Assembly: GCF_014648115.1 (NCBI RefSeq) | Contig: NZ_BMQM01000018.1 | Location: 24,208 to 88,207, forward strand | Direction: 5' to 3' | DNA from: Deinococcus seoulensis | GTDB lineage: Bacteria; Deinococcota; Deinococci; Deinococcales; Deinococcaceae | Length of the DNA stretch: 64,000 nucleotides | Part shown: piece after piece, positions 43,025 to 55,913 of the stretch | Layout: the number at the start of each line of letters is the position of its first letter | Position numbering within the stretch: position 1 is the stretch's first letter | Program-made: the position numbers and the translations under genes | Notes under the pieces: model-generated | The model's database searches: none | What the model was told of the DNA's origin: nothing | What the model saw: the letters and a program-made list of their open reading frames with translations, nothing else

Positions 43025-43900
43025 CTACTTGTCCTCGGTGAGCGCGAAGCCCCGGCTGAACTGCTTCTGCAGGGCCGTGAACACGATCAGGGGCGGCAGG
43101 GCCGTGATGACCGCGCCCGCCATCACGGCGCCCCAGTCGGTCTGTCCGCCCACCTCGATCAGTTTGCGCAGGCCCACCTGCACGACCTGCTTGTCGTCCT
43201 GCTGCATGATCACCAGCGGCCAGATGTACTGATCCCAGGCGTACACGAACTGAATGACGGCCAGCGCGCCGATGGTGTTCGTGCTCATGGGAATCAGGAT
43301 GTGCGTCAGGTACCGCAGCGGGCCGCACCCGTCGATGCGGGCGGCGTCGGCGAGGCTGGTGGGGATGCTCAGGAAATGCTGCCGGAACAGGAACGTGCCG
43401 GTCGCGCTGGCCAGGAACGGCACGATGATCGCGGCGTACGTGTTCGCCCACTTCAGGTCGCGGCTGACCAGATCGAACAGCGCGATGATCAGCACCTCGG
43501 TGGGCAGCATCAGGGACAGCAGGACCAGCGTGAACGCCGCGCCCTTCAGCGGAAAGCGGAAGTACACGAACGCCAGCGCGGCCAGCAGGGCCAGCAGGGT
43601 CTTTCCGGCCGTGACGCACACGGCCACCACGAGACTGTTACGCATGTAGCGGCCCAGGTGCGCGTCCTCCCACACGCCCGAGAGGTTCTGGAGGAACGCG
43701 CCGCCGGGCAGCAGGCTGGGGCTCAGGACGACGCTGGACGTCTGGGTGCTCTTGATGACCGCGAAGATCAGGGGCGCGCTGATGATCAGGATCGCCACGA
43801 TCAGCGCGGCGTGCGTGACCCACACGCCCCGCGCGCGGCGGGAGCGGGGGGCGGCCCGGTCGGCGCGGGCGGACGGCGCGGCCGGGTGTTTAACTGCCAT
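43025..43900 (-). CDS. CUT1 ABC transporter permease (UgpE-like)
   Basis: A 291-residue inner-membrane permease with six predicted helices. The DAARIDGCGPLRYLTHILIP segment (about 195-214) is the EAA loop that docks to the ATPase. It pairs with the upstream UgpA-like permease, whose last codons overlap this start by 11 bp. With the binding protein it would import glycerol 3-phosphate, glycerophosphodiesters or a sugar. The assignment to Ugp rests on neighbouring phosphodiesterases; a sugar role cannot be excluded. Confidence 0.85.
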   Translation of the reverse strand: MAVKHPAAPSARADRAAPRSRRARGVWVTHAALIVAILIISAPLIFAVIKSTQTSSVVLSPSLLPGGAFLQNLSGVWEDAHLGRYMRNSLVVAVCVTAGKTLLALLAALAFVYFRFPLKGAAFTLVLLSLMLPTEVLIIALFDLVSRDLKWANTYAAIIVPFLASATGTFLFRQHFLSIPTSLADAARIDGCGPLRYLTHILIPMSTNTIGALAVIQFVYAWDQYIWPLVIMQQDDKQVVQVGLRKLIEVGGQTDWGAVMAGAVITALPPLIVFTALQKQFSRGFALTEDK

Positions 43901-44828
43901 AGTGCACCCGCCTCTCGCCCAGCCGGAACTGCATCCAGGTGACGAACGCCACCAGCGCCAGCATCAGGGCGGCCTGCGCGGCGGCCGCGCCGGTCCTGAA
44001 GTTCACGAAACCGTCCTGGTACAGCTGGTACACCAGGAACGTGGTCGCCCCGGCATTCCCGGTGTACGGCCCGCCGCGCGTGAGGATGTCCGTCAGGGCG
44101 AACGAGTCGAACAGCGCCGCGATGATGTTCGTGAACACCAGGAAGAACGTGATGGGGCTCAGCAGCGGGAACGCCACGCGCCAGAACACCTGCGCGGGGG
44201 TCGCGCCGTCGATCTCTGCGGCTTCCATCACGTCGCCCGGCAGGTTCTGGATGCTGGCCAAGTAGAACACGATGTTGTACGCCAGTCCCTTCCAGATGGC
44301 GGCCAGCGTGACCAGCCCGAACGCCAGGACGGGCGTGTCCAGCCAGCGGGGGCGCACGCCGAACAGTTCGCCCAGCAGGGCATTCACCACGCCGATCTCC
44401 GGGTTGAACAGGAACAGCCACAGCGTTCCGGCAATGGCGGGGCTCAGGGCGTAGGGGTAGATCAGCAGCAGGCGGTACGTACTCGCGCCACGCACGGGAC
44501 GGCTGGCCAGCCACGCCAGTCCCAGGGACAGCAGCAGCCCGAACGTGACGGTCAGGACCGTGAACACCAGCGTCTGCAGCGCCACCTGCCGGTACGCGGG
44601 ACTGGACAGCAACTCGGCGAAATTGGCGAGGCCCACGAACTGCTCGGTGCCCAGGATCACGTTGGCGCGGTACGCGGCCAGCCGCAGCGTCTGCAACGCC
44701 GGAAGGTAGATGAACACCGCCAGGATCAGCAGGCTGGGCAGCAGGAACACCCACGGCAGGGCGCGGCCCCGGAACACGGCGTTCTCGCTGGCGTCCGGGG
44801 CGGGGCGGGCGCGGCCAGGACTCAGCAT
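43890..44828 (-). CDS. CUT1 ABC transporter permease (UgpA-like)
   Basis: A 312-residue permease with six predicted helices. A basic N-terminus is followed by the first helix (WVFLLPSLLILAVFIYLPAL) and the EAAEIDGATPAQVFWRVAFP loop (about 202-221). The TDILTRGGPYTGNAGATTFLVYQLY part near residue 248 is typical of MalF/UgpA proteins. It overlaps ugpE by 11 bp. The gap of 281 bp to the binding-protein gene holds a dispersed repeat. Confidence 0.86.
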   Translation of the reverse strand: MLSPGRARPAPDASENAVFRGRALPWVFLLPSLLILAVFIYLPALQTLRLAAYRANVILGTEQFVGLANFAELLSSPAYRQVALQTLVFTVLTVTFGLLLSLGLAWLASRPVRGASTYRLLLIYPYALSPAIAGTLWLFLFNPEIGVVNALLGELFGVRPRWLDTPVLAFGLVTLAAIWKGLAYNIVFYLASIQNLPGDVMEAAEIDGATPAQVFWRVAFPLLSPITFFLVFTNIIAALFDSFALTDILTRGGPYTGNAGATTFLVYQLYQDGFVNFRTGAAAAQAALMLALVAFVTWMQFRLGERRVHYGS

Positions 44829-44978
44829 GGACGGGCGGGGGGCGGGGTGGGTAGACGGGTCATTCGGTTGGCCTCCGGTGAATGGCGCGGGCGGCCCACC
44901 CTCCGTCAGGGAGGGACCGGGCCGCGCGGCAGGCAGGGCGAAACGGTGGGACGGATCAGGGGGTCAGGCAGAGTGCTT

Positions 44979-45112
44979 GTACGGGTTCCGTCTGTTTCGT
45001 TGACACCCCGGAAGAGAGCCGGGGTGCCAACTCCACGCCCGGAACCCGTTTCTCTCCTTCTCGCTCCGCTCGGACTGAACGGTTGTTGCGAACCATTCAG
45101 TCGGAGTGCTTA
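44979..45112 (-). repeat. 134-bp dispersed palindromic repeat, copy C (diverged)
   Basis: Reverse-oriented copy: TCTGTTTCGTTGACA, ACGCCCGGAACCCGTTTCTC, CTCCGCTCGGACTGAACGG and CCATTCAGTCGGAGT match the family. The ends are eroded (GTACGGGTT). It reaches the stop codon of the ugpB-like gene (TTA 45110-45112), so on that strand it directly follows the stop, as copies B and E do. Confidence 0.75.
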
Positions 45113-46408
45113 CTTGAAGTTCGCGTTGTACTCGGCCAGCGCAGCGTCGGCGCGGGCCTTGGTTTCCTTCAGCGCGGCGTCCACGTTCTGCCCGGCCAGG
45201 ACTTTCTGCACGCCTTCTTCCATGATCTTGCGGGTCTGGATGGCCGCGCCGTTCAGGCCGCCGGCGGTGGCGGTGCCCGGCACGGTGCGGGTCAGCTGGT
45301 TGAACGCCACGAGTTGCAGCGGCGTCTGCGTGAACCAGCCCTGCTTGCGCAGCAGCTCGATGCTGCTCTGGCGCACCGGGTAGTACCCGGTCAGTTTGTG
45401 CCAGTCGGCCATGTTCTGGGTGTTCGTCATGTACAGCGCGAAGTCCAGCGCGCCCTCGGCCTGCGCCTTGCTGATGCCCTTGCTGATCCACAGGCTGGCC
45501 CCGCCGATCACGACGCCGTTGCGTTTGGTGCCGTCCGCGATGGGCAGCACGCCCACGCCCACGCTGAAGCCAGCTTTCTTCGCGGCGTCGCGGATGTTGC
45601 CGATGTCGGCGGTGGACGTGATGTGGAACACGGACTTCTGGTTCGTGAAGATGGCGTCGCTGCCGTCCCAGTCTTCCAGTTTGCCGGTGTACGTGTAGTA
45701 CCGGCGGTCCTGCATGGTCTTGAAGAACGTGAAGATGTTCTTCGCGGCCTTGCTGTCGAGGTTCGTGGCGGTCGCGCGGCCCTGACGGCCGTTGCCGTTG
45801 TTCAGGAGGGGCGCCCCCTGCTGCGCCATCCACTGCTCGATGAACCAGCCGTTCAGGCTCATGCCGAAGCAGGTGGTGTCCAGTTTCGCCGCCTCGATCT
45901 TCTGGCAGGCCTTGATAAGGCCGCCGTACGTGGTGGGCGGCTGCTTGGGGTCCAGGCCCGCTTTCTTCATCAGGTCCTGGTTGAAGTACAGGACCGGGCT
46001 GCTGGAGTTGAACGGCAGGCTGTTCACCTTCCCGCCGATGGTGTAGTAATTGATGACGGGCTTGATGTAATCGCCGAAATCGACGTTCTTGACGCTGCTG
46101 ACCGGCTGGAACGCGCCGCTGTCCAGCGCCAGCTGACTGCCGACCTCGAAGATCTGCACGAGGGCCGGGGCCTTACCCTGACGCGCGGCGAGGATGGTCG
46201 CCTGCAGGCTGTCGTTGTAGCTGCCCTTGTAACTGGGCACGACCTTCACGCCGCTGTGCGTCTTGTTGTACTCGTCCGCGCGGGCCTGAATCCAGCCGCT
46301 GCGTTTGGCGTCCCCGAAGGAATGCCAGAATTCCACGGTGGTCTGCGCGGAAGCGATCTGCGTGGCAGTGGTGCCCAGCAGGGCCAGGGTCAGCATCAAT
46401 TTGTTCAC
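45110..46408 (-). CDS. ABC transporter substrate-binding protein (UgpB-like)
   Basis: A 432-residue exported binding protein. The signal peptide covers about residues 1-21 (MNKLMLTLALLGTTATQIASA). The mature protein starts TTVEFWHSFGD, the common beginning of UgpB and MalE-like proteins; it contains LYFNQDLMKKAGLDP and a long helical lobe ending in ADAALAEYNANFK. It delivers substrate to the two permeases encoded after it. A UgpC-type ATPase is not encoded nearby, so a shared ATPase must serve the system. Confidence 0.88.
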   Translation of the reverse strand: MNKLMLTLALLGTTATQIASAQTTVEFWHSFGDAKRSGWIQARADEYNKTHSGVKVVPSYKGSYNDSLQATILAARQGKAPALVQIFEVGSQLALDSGAFQPVSSVKNVDFGDYIKPVINYYTIGGKVNSLPFNSSSPVLYFNQDLMKKAGLDPKQPPTTYGGLIKACQKIEAAKLDTTCFGMSLNGWFIEQWMAQQGAPLLNNGNGRQGRATATNLDSKAAKNIFTFFKTMQDRRYYTYTGKLEDWDGSDAIFTNQKSVFHITSTADIGNIRDAAKKAGFSVGVGVLPIADGTKRNGVVIGGASLWISKGISKAQAEGALDFALYMTNTQNMADWHKLTGYYPVRQSSIELLRKQGWFTQTPLQLVAFNQLTRTVPGTATAGGLNGAAIQTRKIMEEGVQKVLAGQNVDAALKETKARADAALAEYNANFK

Positions 46409-46574
46409 GCCCGCGAGCCTAGGCCCGTCCCATCAGCTTCTCATCATCGGCGTGTGATGGGTCTGTCAGGCACCCCAGAGGGCTGTCATGGCAGGACTTG
46501 CCCGCTCTCCCCGCCCCGCCCGGGCGGCGCTTGAGCAGGCCTTCAGGGAACGCGACCACCGGGCGCGGCGGGCC

Positions 46575-46580
46575 TACAGT
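46575..46580 (+). promoter_or_regulatory. -10 box of the NmrA-like gene, leaderless type
   Basis: TACAGT ends 6 nt before ATG 46587. Confidence 0.45.
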
Positions 46581-46586
46581 CAGGGC

Positions 46587-47435
46587 ATGATTCTCGTCAC
46601 AGCCGCCACCGGTAACGTCGGGCGCGAACTCGTGCCCCAGCTTCTGGCCGCCGGACAGCAGGTCCGCGCAGGCACCCGCCACCCGCAGAAGGCGTCGTTC
46701 CCGACCGGCGCGCACGCCACGCACTTCGACTTCGGCGACGAGACCAGCGTCCGCGAGGCCGCCACCGGCGTGCAGGGCGTGTACCTGATCGTTCCGGAAA
46801 CCGTGGACACAGAAACCCTGAAACGCACCCTGAACGTCATGAAGGAAGCGGGCGTGAACCACGTCGTGCTGCAATCCGGATTCGGCGCCGAGCAGGGCGA
46901 CAACCCGCTGGGCGAGGCCGAGGACGCCGTCCGTGACAGCGGCCTGACCTGGACGGTCCTGCGCCCCAACTGGTTCATGCAGAACTACAACCAGATGTTC
47001 CGGCGCGGCATCCGCGACCGCCACGAGTTCGCCGAACCCGCCGGAGAGCAACGCACCAGCTTCATCGACACGCGCGACATCGCCGCCGCCGCCGTGATCG
47101 TCCTCACGCAACCCGGCCACGACGCCCGCGAATACCCCCTGACCGGCCCGCACTCCATCGACCGGCACGCCGTCGCCGCCGCCCTCAGCAGCGCCCTGGG
47201 CCACACCATCACCTACCGCCCCGTCGACGACGACGGCTTCGTGGACTTCCTGGTCTCCACCGGCGAGAGCGACGAGGAAGAAGCGCGCGGCATCGCCTCC
47301 ATCTACCCGCCCATCCGCGCCGGCGACACCGCCCCCACCACCCCCGACCTGCACACCCTGACCGGCAGCACCGGCCACACCATCGAGGACTTCGCGCAGC
47401 ACTACCGGCAGGACTGGTTGATGGCTGATGGCTGA
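46587..47435 (+). CDS. NmrA/QOR2-like NAD(P)H-binding protein
   Basis: A 282-residue Rossmann protein. The dinucleotide loop is TAATGNVGRELVPQLL (about 5-20), followed by VYLIVPET, HVVLQSGFGAEQ and a WTVLRPNWFMQNY segment (about 127-139), all characteristic of the quinone oxidoreductase QOR2/NmrA group. It may reduce quinones or sense redox state. TACAGT (46575-46580) lies 6 nt before ATG 46587. Its stop is inside a 7-bp tandem repeat. It faces the opposed phosphodiesterase gene and is not clearly linked to the Ugp cluster. Confidence 0.82.
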   Translation: MILVTAATGNVGRELVPQLLAAGQQVRAGTRHPQKASFPTGAHATHFDFGDETSVREAATGVQGVYLIVPETVDTETLKRTLNVMKEAGVNHVVLQSGFGAEQGDNPLGEAEDAVRDSGLTWTVLRPNWFMQNYNQMFRRGIRDRHEFAEPAGEQRTSFIDTRDIAAAAVIVLTQPGHDAREYPLTGPHSIDRHAVAAALSSALGHTITYRPVDDDGFVDFLVSTGESDEEEARGIASIYPPIRAGDTAPTTPDLHTLTGSTGHTIEDFAQHYRQDWLMADG

Positions 47436-47466
47436 TGGCTGATGGCTGATGGCTGATGGCTGATGG
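47420..47466. repeat. heptamer tandem repeat (GATGGCT)n
   Basis: Six full copies plus a partial copy of GATGGCT. The stop codon of the upstream gene falls inside. Because 7 is not a multiple of 3, the array presents TGA in all three forward frames within 21 nt. Confidence 0.85.
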
Positions 47467-47543
47467 TCAACAGCGTCTGCGCGGCGCCTCTGGCTATGTC
47501 AAGGCCAACCCACTGGCTACACATTGCTGCCCACGCCTCATCT

Positions 47544-48224
47544 TCAGCGGGCGGTCAGCAGCACGTCCGGCAGGTCGCCGATCAGGGCGTCCACACCCAG
47601 CGCTTTCAGGCGGGCCACCTGCGCGGCGTCGTTCACGGTCCAGGTGTTCACGCGCCAGCCGTGCGCGCGGGCCTGGGCCATCAGGGCGTCGTCGATCAGC
47701 GGATGCATGGGGTGCATGGCCGCCGCCTGCACGCGCCGCATCACCAGTGGCACGAGGTCCAGCGGTCCCACCCGGTACGCCCGGTGGAACAGGAACCCCC
47801 GCTCGATCTCCGGCGCGTGATGCCGCGCGGCGTCCAGCACCAGCGGACTGAACGAACTGACGATCACGCCGCGCGACAGGCCGTGCGCGCGAATGGCGTC
47901 CAGCGTCCGGTGCACGCGGTCATCGGGTCGCGCACCCTCGAACTTGATCTCCACGTTCACGAACGCCCCCGTGTCCGCCGCCCACGCCAGCGCGGCGTCC
48001 AGCGTCGGCACGTGCGCGGGCAGGTCGGCGGCGTTCATCTCGGGCAGCGACCCACCCCCCTTCAGGGCCGGATCGTGATGAATGACCAGCGTGCCGTCCA
48101 TCAGGCGGCGCACATCCAGTTCCACGCCGTCCAGACCGGCGTCCATCGCCGCCTGAAACCCCGCCAGGGTGTTCTCGGTGTGCAGTCGGGGCGTGCCACG
48201 GTGACCCAGCAGAAGCGGCTTCAT
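47544..48224 (-). CDS. glycerophosphodiester phosphodiesterase
   Basis: A 226-residue cytoplasmic-type GDPD with no signal peptide. LGHRGTPRLHTENTL (about 7-21) and GVELDVRRLMDGTLVIHHDP (about 34-53) contain the metal-binding Glu/Asp and catalytic His; VNVEIKFEG (about 93-101) and VNTWTVND (about 194) are also conserved. It would split glycerophosphodiesters into glycerol 3-phosphate and alcohol. It lies near the Ugp-like importer, as UgpQ does in other bacteria. A TAGCCT box (48232-48237) lies 7 nt upstream of ATG 48224. Confidence 0.9.
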   Translation of the reverse strand: MKPLLLGHRGTPRLHTENTLAGFQAAMDAGLDGVELDVRRLMDGTLVIHHDPALKGGGSLPEMNAADLPAHVPTLDAALAWAADTGAFVNVEIKFEGARPDDRVHRTLDAIRAHGLSRGVIVSSFSPLVLDAARHHAPEIERGFLFHRAYRVGPLDLVPLVMRRVQAAAMHPMHPLIDDALMAQARAHGWRVNTWTVNDAAQVARLKALGVDALIGDLPDVLLTAR

Positions 48225-48276
48225 ACCCCGCAGGCTACCGGGTAAACGTCAGGGACGCCTCACCATTCAACGGAGG

Positions 48277-49365
<1,089 letters not shown>

Positions 49366-49410
49366 GTGCGGGCAGCATAGCAGCGCGGGCGGAGTGCCCG
49401 GCGCGGAAAT

Positions 49411-49437
49411 GCCGCCCCCGGATCACTCGGGGGCGGC
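49411..49437 (-). terminator. hairpin after the DUF4384 gene
   Basis: A perfect 10-bp stem GCCGCCCCCG (49411-49420) / CGGGGGCGGC (49428-49437) just past the gene end. No clear T-run. Confidence 0.6.
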
Positions 49438-49454
49438 GCGTTGGGTGTGGAGCT

Positions 49455-50039
49455 TCAGCGGCCGACGGTGTATCGGACGGTGTCGCTGGTCCAGTTCTGC
49501 TGCGGCACGGGCTGCGCGATGGGGTTCACGACGATGCTCAGGGCCTGCGCGAAGCCGGGGGTGGTGGTGGGTTTCACGGTGGCGAACGCCTCGCCGCTGC
49601 GGTAGGAGCTGAGCTGGCTGAGGTTCAGTTCGGTGCGGCTGGCGATGACCAGGACCTTGTTCAGGCCGCGCGGGCCGCTGACGTTGAACACGAAGTCGTC
49701 GCCGGGCGCGGGGAAGGTGCGGGTCTGTCCGGCGCGGACGTAGTGGGTGCCGCTGAGGTGGTTGGGGAGGATCTGGTCGGTGGTGCCGTCGGGGTTGACG
49801 TTGAACAGGTACACGTACGCGTCCTCGTTGACGGTGGCGGCGATGCGGATCTCGTCGCCGACGCGGTAGGTGGGCGTGCCGTTCCCGCCGGGGTCCCGGT
49901 CCACCCACACGCGGACGCTGAGGTCGGTGGGGACGGGGTTGACGATGATGCTCTGCGCGCTGAGTCTGGGCGCGGCGGTGGCGGGCGTGCCCAGGGTGAC
50001 GGTGGCGAGGACGGCGAGGAGCAGGGCAGCTTTCTTCAT
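49455..50039 (-). CDS. secreted DUF4384 protein
   Basis: A 194-residue exported protein. The signal peptide is about residues 1-22 (MKKAALLLAVLATVTLGTPATA). The mature part begins with SIIVNPVPTDLSVRVWVDRD and has the DUF4384 pattern: VGDEIRIAATVNEDAYVYLFNVNPDG (about 61-86), ILPNH and ASRTEL. In other proteins this domain is linked to surface or kinase-associated functions; no activity is established. A second near-repeat, SIVVNPIAQPVP, occurs near the end. It is probably periplasmic or S-layer-associated. Confidence 0.82.
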   Translation of the reverse strand: MKKAALLLAVLATVTLGTPATAAPRLSAQSIIVNPVPTDLSVRVWVDRDPGGNGTPTYRVGDEIRIAATVNEDAYVYLFNVNPDGTTDQILPNHLSGTHYVRAGQTRTFPAPGDDFVFNVSGPRGLNKVLVIASRTELNLSQLSSYRSGEAFATVKPTTTPGFAQALSIVVNPIAQPVPQQNWTSDTVRYTVGR

Positions 50040-50283
50040 GGGGGTCTCCGGGGCCGCTCTGTCCTGGGCGCGGCCGGGGTGGCCTGCGCTGGTGGGGTCT
50101 GGGAGCGGCTTCTGTTCTCCTCAAGCGTAGGCGCCGGCACCTGACGGGCGGTGAAGGGAGGCTGACTGAACATGAGCTGCGTCACGTTTCGGCTCATGAT
50201 GATCCCGTCAGAAAAGGGGCGCCGCTTGATCTGGGGGCATGCAGAAGCGGCTCCCCGATGGTGGTCGGAGAGCCGCTGGGTTC

Positions 50284-50357
50284 TGGCAGGGATACTAGGA
50301 TTCGAACCTAGACAAGCAGATCCAAAATCTGCTGTGCTGCCATTACACCATATCCCT
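50284..50357 (-). tRNA. tRNA-Gln (anticodon UUG)
   Basis: The minus strand folds as a full tRNA. The acceptor stem AGGGATA pairs with TATCCCT. The anticodon arm GCAGA-TTTTGGA-TCTGC has anticodon TTG, the T-loop is TTCGAAT, and CCA is encoded (50284-50286). Confidence 0.95.
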
Positions 50358-50444
50358 AGGGTGTGCCCGGAGCGCCTTTTCAGGCGGGCATGAGTATACC
50401 GGGGGCAGCGGGGCAGGGTCAAGACGGCGCGGGCGTGGGCGCGC

Positions 50445-53168
<2,724 letters not shown>

Positions 53169-53291
53169 AGTCTAGGCGCGCCCGGCACACCCGCACGGAA
53201 GTTGCGTCACGGTCGGGCCGGGTGCGGGGTATGAGGAAGCGTGTCCGGGGGCGACCTGGCATGATGGGCGCAGCATGACCGGACGCTGCGC

Positions 53292-53873
53292 GTGACCACC
53301 GACCTCTCGTACTACGTGTACGCGCTGAAGGACCCGCGCACGTCGCCCGCCGCGCCGTTCTACATCGGCAAGGGCATCGGCACCCGCGCTCACGATCACC
53401 TGCGGCGACCCGACAGCACACCCAAGGGTCAGCGCATCCGCGAGATTCTGGCAGGCGGCGCCGAGGTACTGGTCGTGCGGCTGGTCGAGGGTCTGACCGA
53501 GGCGCAGGCGCTGAAGATCGAGGCGGAACTGATCGCCGCGTTCGGCACGCAGGCCAGCGGGGGCCTGCTGACGAACACCGTGCTGCCCAGCGGTCTGGGA
53601 GGCAAGGGGCGTGCCGGGAAGGTCGTACCGGCGGGCGTGCCGGAGAAGGCGCAGGTGGGCCTGCAACTGCTCAAGGACGCCGTGCTGGAGTTCGCGCAGG
53701 CCAACCCCGGCGGCGTGACCAACTCCGAGACGGCCAGTCTGCTGGGGCTGCGCAGCGAGTACGGCGGCGGCGCGAAGGATTACCTGTCGTACTCGGTGCT
53801 GGGCCTGCTGATGCGCGAGGGGAAAATCGAGCGCCGCAAGCCCGGGCATCAGCACGTCGCCCGGGTTCGCTGA
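53292..53873 (+). CDS. GIY-YIG domain protein (LEM-3-like)
   Basis: A 193-residue protein. The N-terminal 100 residues are a GIY-YIG domain of the LEM-3 type: YYVYALKD (about 7-14) and FYIGKGIGTRAHDHL (about 22-36), with Arg and Glu (VEGLTEAQALKIEAELI) in catalytic positions. The C-terminal part (about 120-190) looks like a winged helix (TNSETASLLGLRSEYGG...SYSVLGLLMREGKIERR). DNA cleavage and binding are inferred from these families. GTG 53292 is the start. It is transcribed divergently from the helicase gene, only 123 bp away, and may share regulation with it. Confidence 0.83.
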   Translation: MTTDLSYYVYALKDPRTSPAAPFYIGKGIGTRAHDHLRRPDSTPKGQRIREILAGGAEVLVVRLVEGLTEAQALKIEAELIAAFGTQASGGLLTNTVLPSGLGGKGRAGKVVPAGVPEKAQVGLQLLKDAVLEFAQANPGGVTNSETASLLGLRSEYGGGAKDYLSYSVLGLLMREGKIERRKPGHQHVARVR

Positions 53874-53894
53874 GCCAGCCAGCCGCTCGCCCGC

Positions 53895-54950
53895 CTAACC
53901 CCGCATGACGAAGTGTTCGATGATGGCGTGGTGGTCCTCGAAGAACAGTTCGGGGCGGGCGAGGACGTCGCTGATGGGCATCCAGAGGGCCTCGCTGGCG
54001 TCGCTGCCGCCGCTGAGGCGTGGGAGTTGCCCGATGCCGAGGTCGAAGTGGTAGGCGTGGGTGACGGTGCGGCCGCGCAGGCTGCGGTCCGGGTAGTCGA
54101 AGACGGCCTGTGAGCGCAGGGCGGCGGCGAGGTCGATGCTGGGGTTCAGGCCGGTTTCCTCGTGCGTTTCGCGGATGGCGCAGGCGAGGAGGGTCTCGTG
54201 CTGTTCGAGGAACCCGCCGGGCATGGCGAGGCGGCCCCGGCCGGGCAGTCCGGCGCGGCGGACGATCAGGACGTGGCCGCTGCGGGTGATGACGGCGTCG
54301 GTGGTGACGAAGATGGGCGGGTAGGGGGCGTCTTTCCAGGCGGCGCGGTAGGCGCGCAGGTGGTCGTACTCGGCTTTCAGTTCGGTGTAGTCGGGGCCGT
54401 GGCTGAAGGTGGTGAGGAAGGTGGTCACGGCGGGTGGGACCATGTCCTGCATGTCGTTCTGGCGGCCTTCGAAGTAGGCGCGGCGCACGTCGGTGGCGCT
54501 GAGGGGGCTGATGACGTGGGTGGGGATGAATTCCCAGGCGGGGAAGGAGCGCAGGTAGTAGCTGCTCTCGTCCTTGATGTGGCCGATGAGGGCGATGTCG
54601 GTGCTGCCGCGCGTGTGGGCGTGCACGCCGGCCTGGACTTCGCTGAGCCAGAGGGTTTCGTTGTAGTAGTAGTCGCGGACGTGTACGAACAGCAGGCGGG
54701 TGCGGGGAATCCCGGCTTCCTGGAGCATGGCGGTGATGAGGTCCTGGCGTTCGTCGGCGGTGAAGGGGTTCTTGGTGTTGCGGGCGGCGCGGGCGCTGCC
54801 GATCACGATGATGAGTTTCTGGACGCTCTGAAGGGCTTCGAGCATGACGTGCAGGTGGGCATTGTGTGGCGGTTCGAAGCGGCCGATGTACACACCGAAG
54901 GTGCGTTTGCGGCGGGTGGGGGTGCCGGGGCGGGTGCGCTCATCGGTCAT
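53895..54950 (-). CDS. NMN adenylyltransferase-Nudix bifunctional protein
   Basis: A 351-residue two-domain protein of NAD metabolism. The N-terminal NadM-type nucleotidyltransferase has [11 protein letters not shown] (about 19-29) and [12 protein letters not shown] near 147-158. The C-terminal Nudix domain carries [24 protein letters not shown]: within it, the Gx5Ex7REUXEEXGU pattern is complete. It would make NAD from NMN and hydrolyse ADP-ribose or a related nucleotide. ATG 54950, preceded by GAGG, was chosen because the enzyme core starts about 18 residues later; the frame is open 48 codons further without homology. Confidence 0.93.
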   Translation of the reverse strand: MTDERTRPGTPTRRKRTFGVYIGRFEPPHNAHLHVMLEALQSVQKLIIVIGSARAARNTKNPFTADERQDLITAMLQEAGIPRTRLLFVHVRDYYYNETLWLSEVQAGVHAHTRGSTDIALIGHIKDESSYYLRSFPAWEFIPTHVISPLSATDVRRAYFEGRQNDMQDMVPPAVTTFLTTFSHGPDYTELKAEYDHLRAYRAAWKDAPYPPIFVTTDAVITRSGHVLIVRRAGLPGRGRLAMPGGFLEQHETLLACAIRETHEETGLNPSIDLAAALRSQAVFDYPDRSLRGRTVTHAYHFDLGIGQLPRLSGGSDASEALWMPISDVLARPELFFEDHHAIIEHFVMRG

Positions 54951-55024
54951 GATCCTCACGATGTCATCACAGAACCGTGAGTTGAATGAGAATCGGTGTG
55001 CGCGTGGGGGGCATTCGGGTGGTG

Positions 55025-55111
55025 ATACGGATTCCACTCGCTCTGCGGAGCAGCTCCACAAGTCCGCCCGGATTGAACGGTCCTTGCAGCCCATTCAATC
55101 GGAGGCCCTAT
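55025..55111 (-). repeat. dispersed palindromic repeat, copy D (shortened)
   Basis: An 87-bp version beginning ATACGGATTCC and ending GGAGGCCCTAT. It keeps GGATTGAACGGTCC and GCCCATTCAATCGGAG but lacks the middle section. It lies in the divergent gap between nadM and the YbjN gene. Confidence 0.7.
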
Positions 55112-55180
55112 GAGGACACCGCCCACCCTGACACGCGCAGGTGCGCACACCCTCTGCCCGCTGGCGTCGTACTGTGAGGC

Positions 55181-55678
55181 ATGAACAAAAATCTGGTGTC
55201 CGCTGCGCTGCTCGTCCTCACCCTGTCCACCCCGGCCCTGGCGGGCGGCGCGGGCGCTCCCGTGACCGGCGCGAACGCGCAGGTGGTCGCCGCCACCCCC
55301 GCCGCGCTGATGGCCGCCCTGAAGGAAGCCGGGTACCGCGTCACCATGGACCCGGCCAGCCCCGACAGCGACCCCAGCATGACCGTCATGGCCGGCGAGT
55401 ACGAGGTCAGCGTGTGGCTCAGCAACTGCTCGGCCGGCAAGTGCAGCCGCGTGACGGCCAGCACCTACTGGGATTACAGCGACAGCGAGGACGACCTGGA
55501 CACCGAACTGACGAACGACTGGAACAGCAACTACTACACGCAGTCGTACGTGTACGAGGGCGCGTACTACCTGGATTCCACCATGCCCATCGCGGGCGGG
55601 TACACCAAGGCGACCCTGAAGGCCTGGATGACCGACTACCTGAACGACGTGCAGGACTTCGAGATGGAACTGCCCTGA
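55181..55678 (+). CDS. secreted YbjN-domain protein
   Basis: A 165-residue exported protein. The signal peptide covers about residues 1-21 (MNKNLVSAALLVLTLSTPALA). The mature part shows the YbjN fold pattern: LMAALKEAGYRVTMDP, a short beta section around MAGEYEVSVWLSNC, then a helix at ATLKAWMTDYLNDVQDFEMELP. YbjN in E. coli affects motility and stress sensitivity through unknown means. Two cysteines (SNCSAGKCS) may form a disulfide. TACTGT (55170-55175) lies 5 nt before ATG 55181. Confidence 0.78.
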   Translation: MNKNLVSAALLVLTLSTPALAGGAGAPVTGANAQVVAATPAALMAALKEAGYRVTMDPASPDSDPSMTVMAGEYEVSVWLSNCSAGKCSRVTASTYWDYSDSEDDLDTELTNDWNSNYYTQSYVYEGAYYLDSTMPIAGGYTKATLKAWMTDYLNDVQDFEMELP

Positions 55679-55913
55679 GCTGAATGGCGTTGACCTGAAC
55701 GGCCCTGAGCTGTCCTGAGTGAATCCAGGGTTACAGGGCGGTCAGGGTCACAGGGCGGCGCGCACTGGCACGGGATTCCGTGCTGGCCGCGCCGCCCTTC
55801 CCTCTTCCACCGCCTCGCTCACGTTGCATGAAGGAACGCCGGATGTCAGCTCAAGGCCTCTGGATGCAGCTCCTGCCCGCGCGGGTGGGGGCGCGCCGCA
55901 GACTGCGGGTCTG

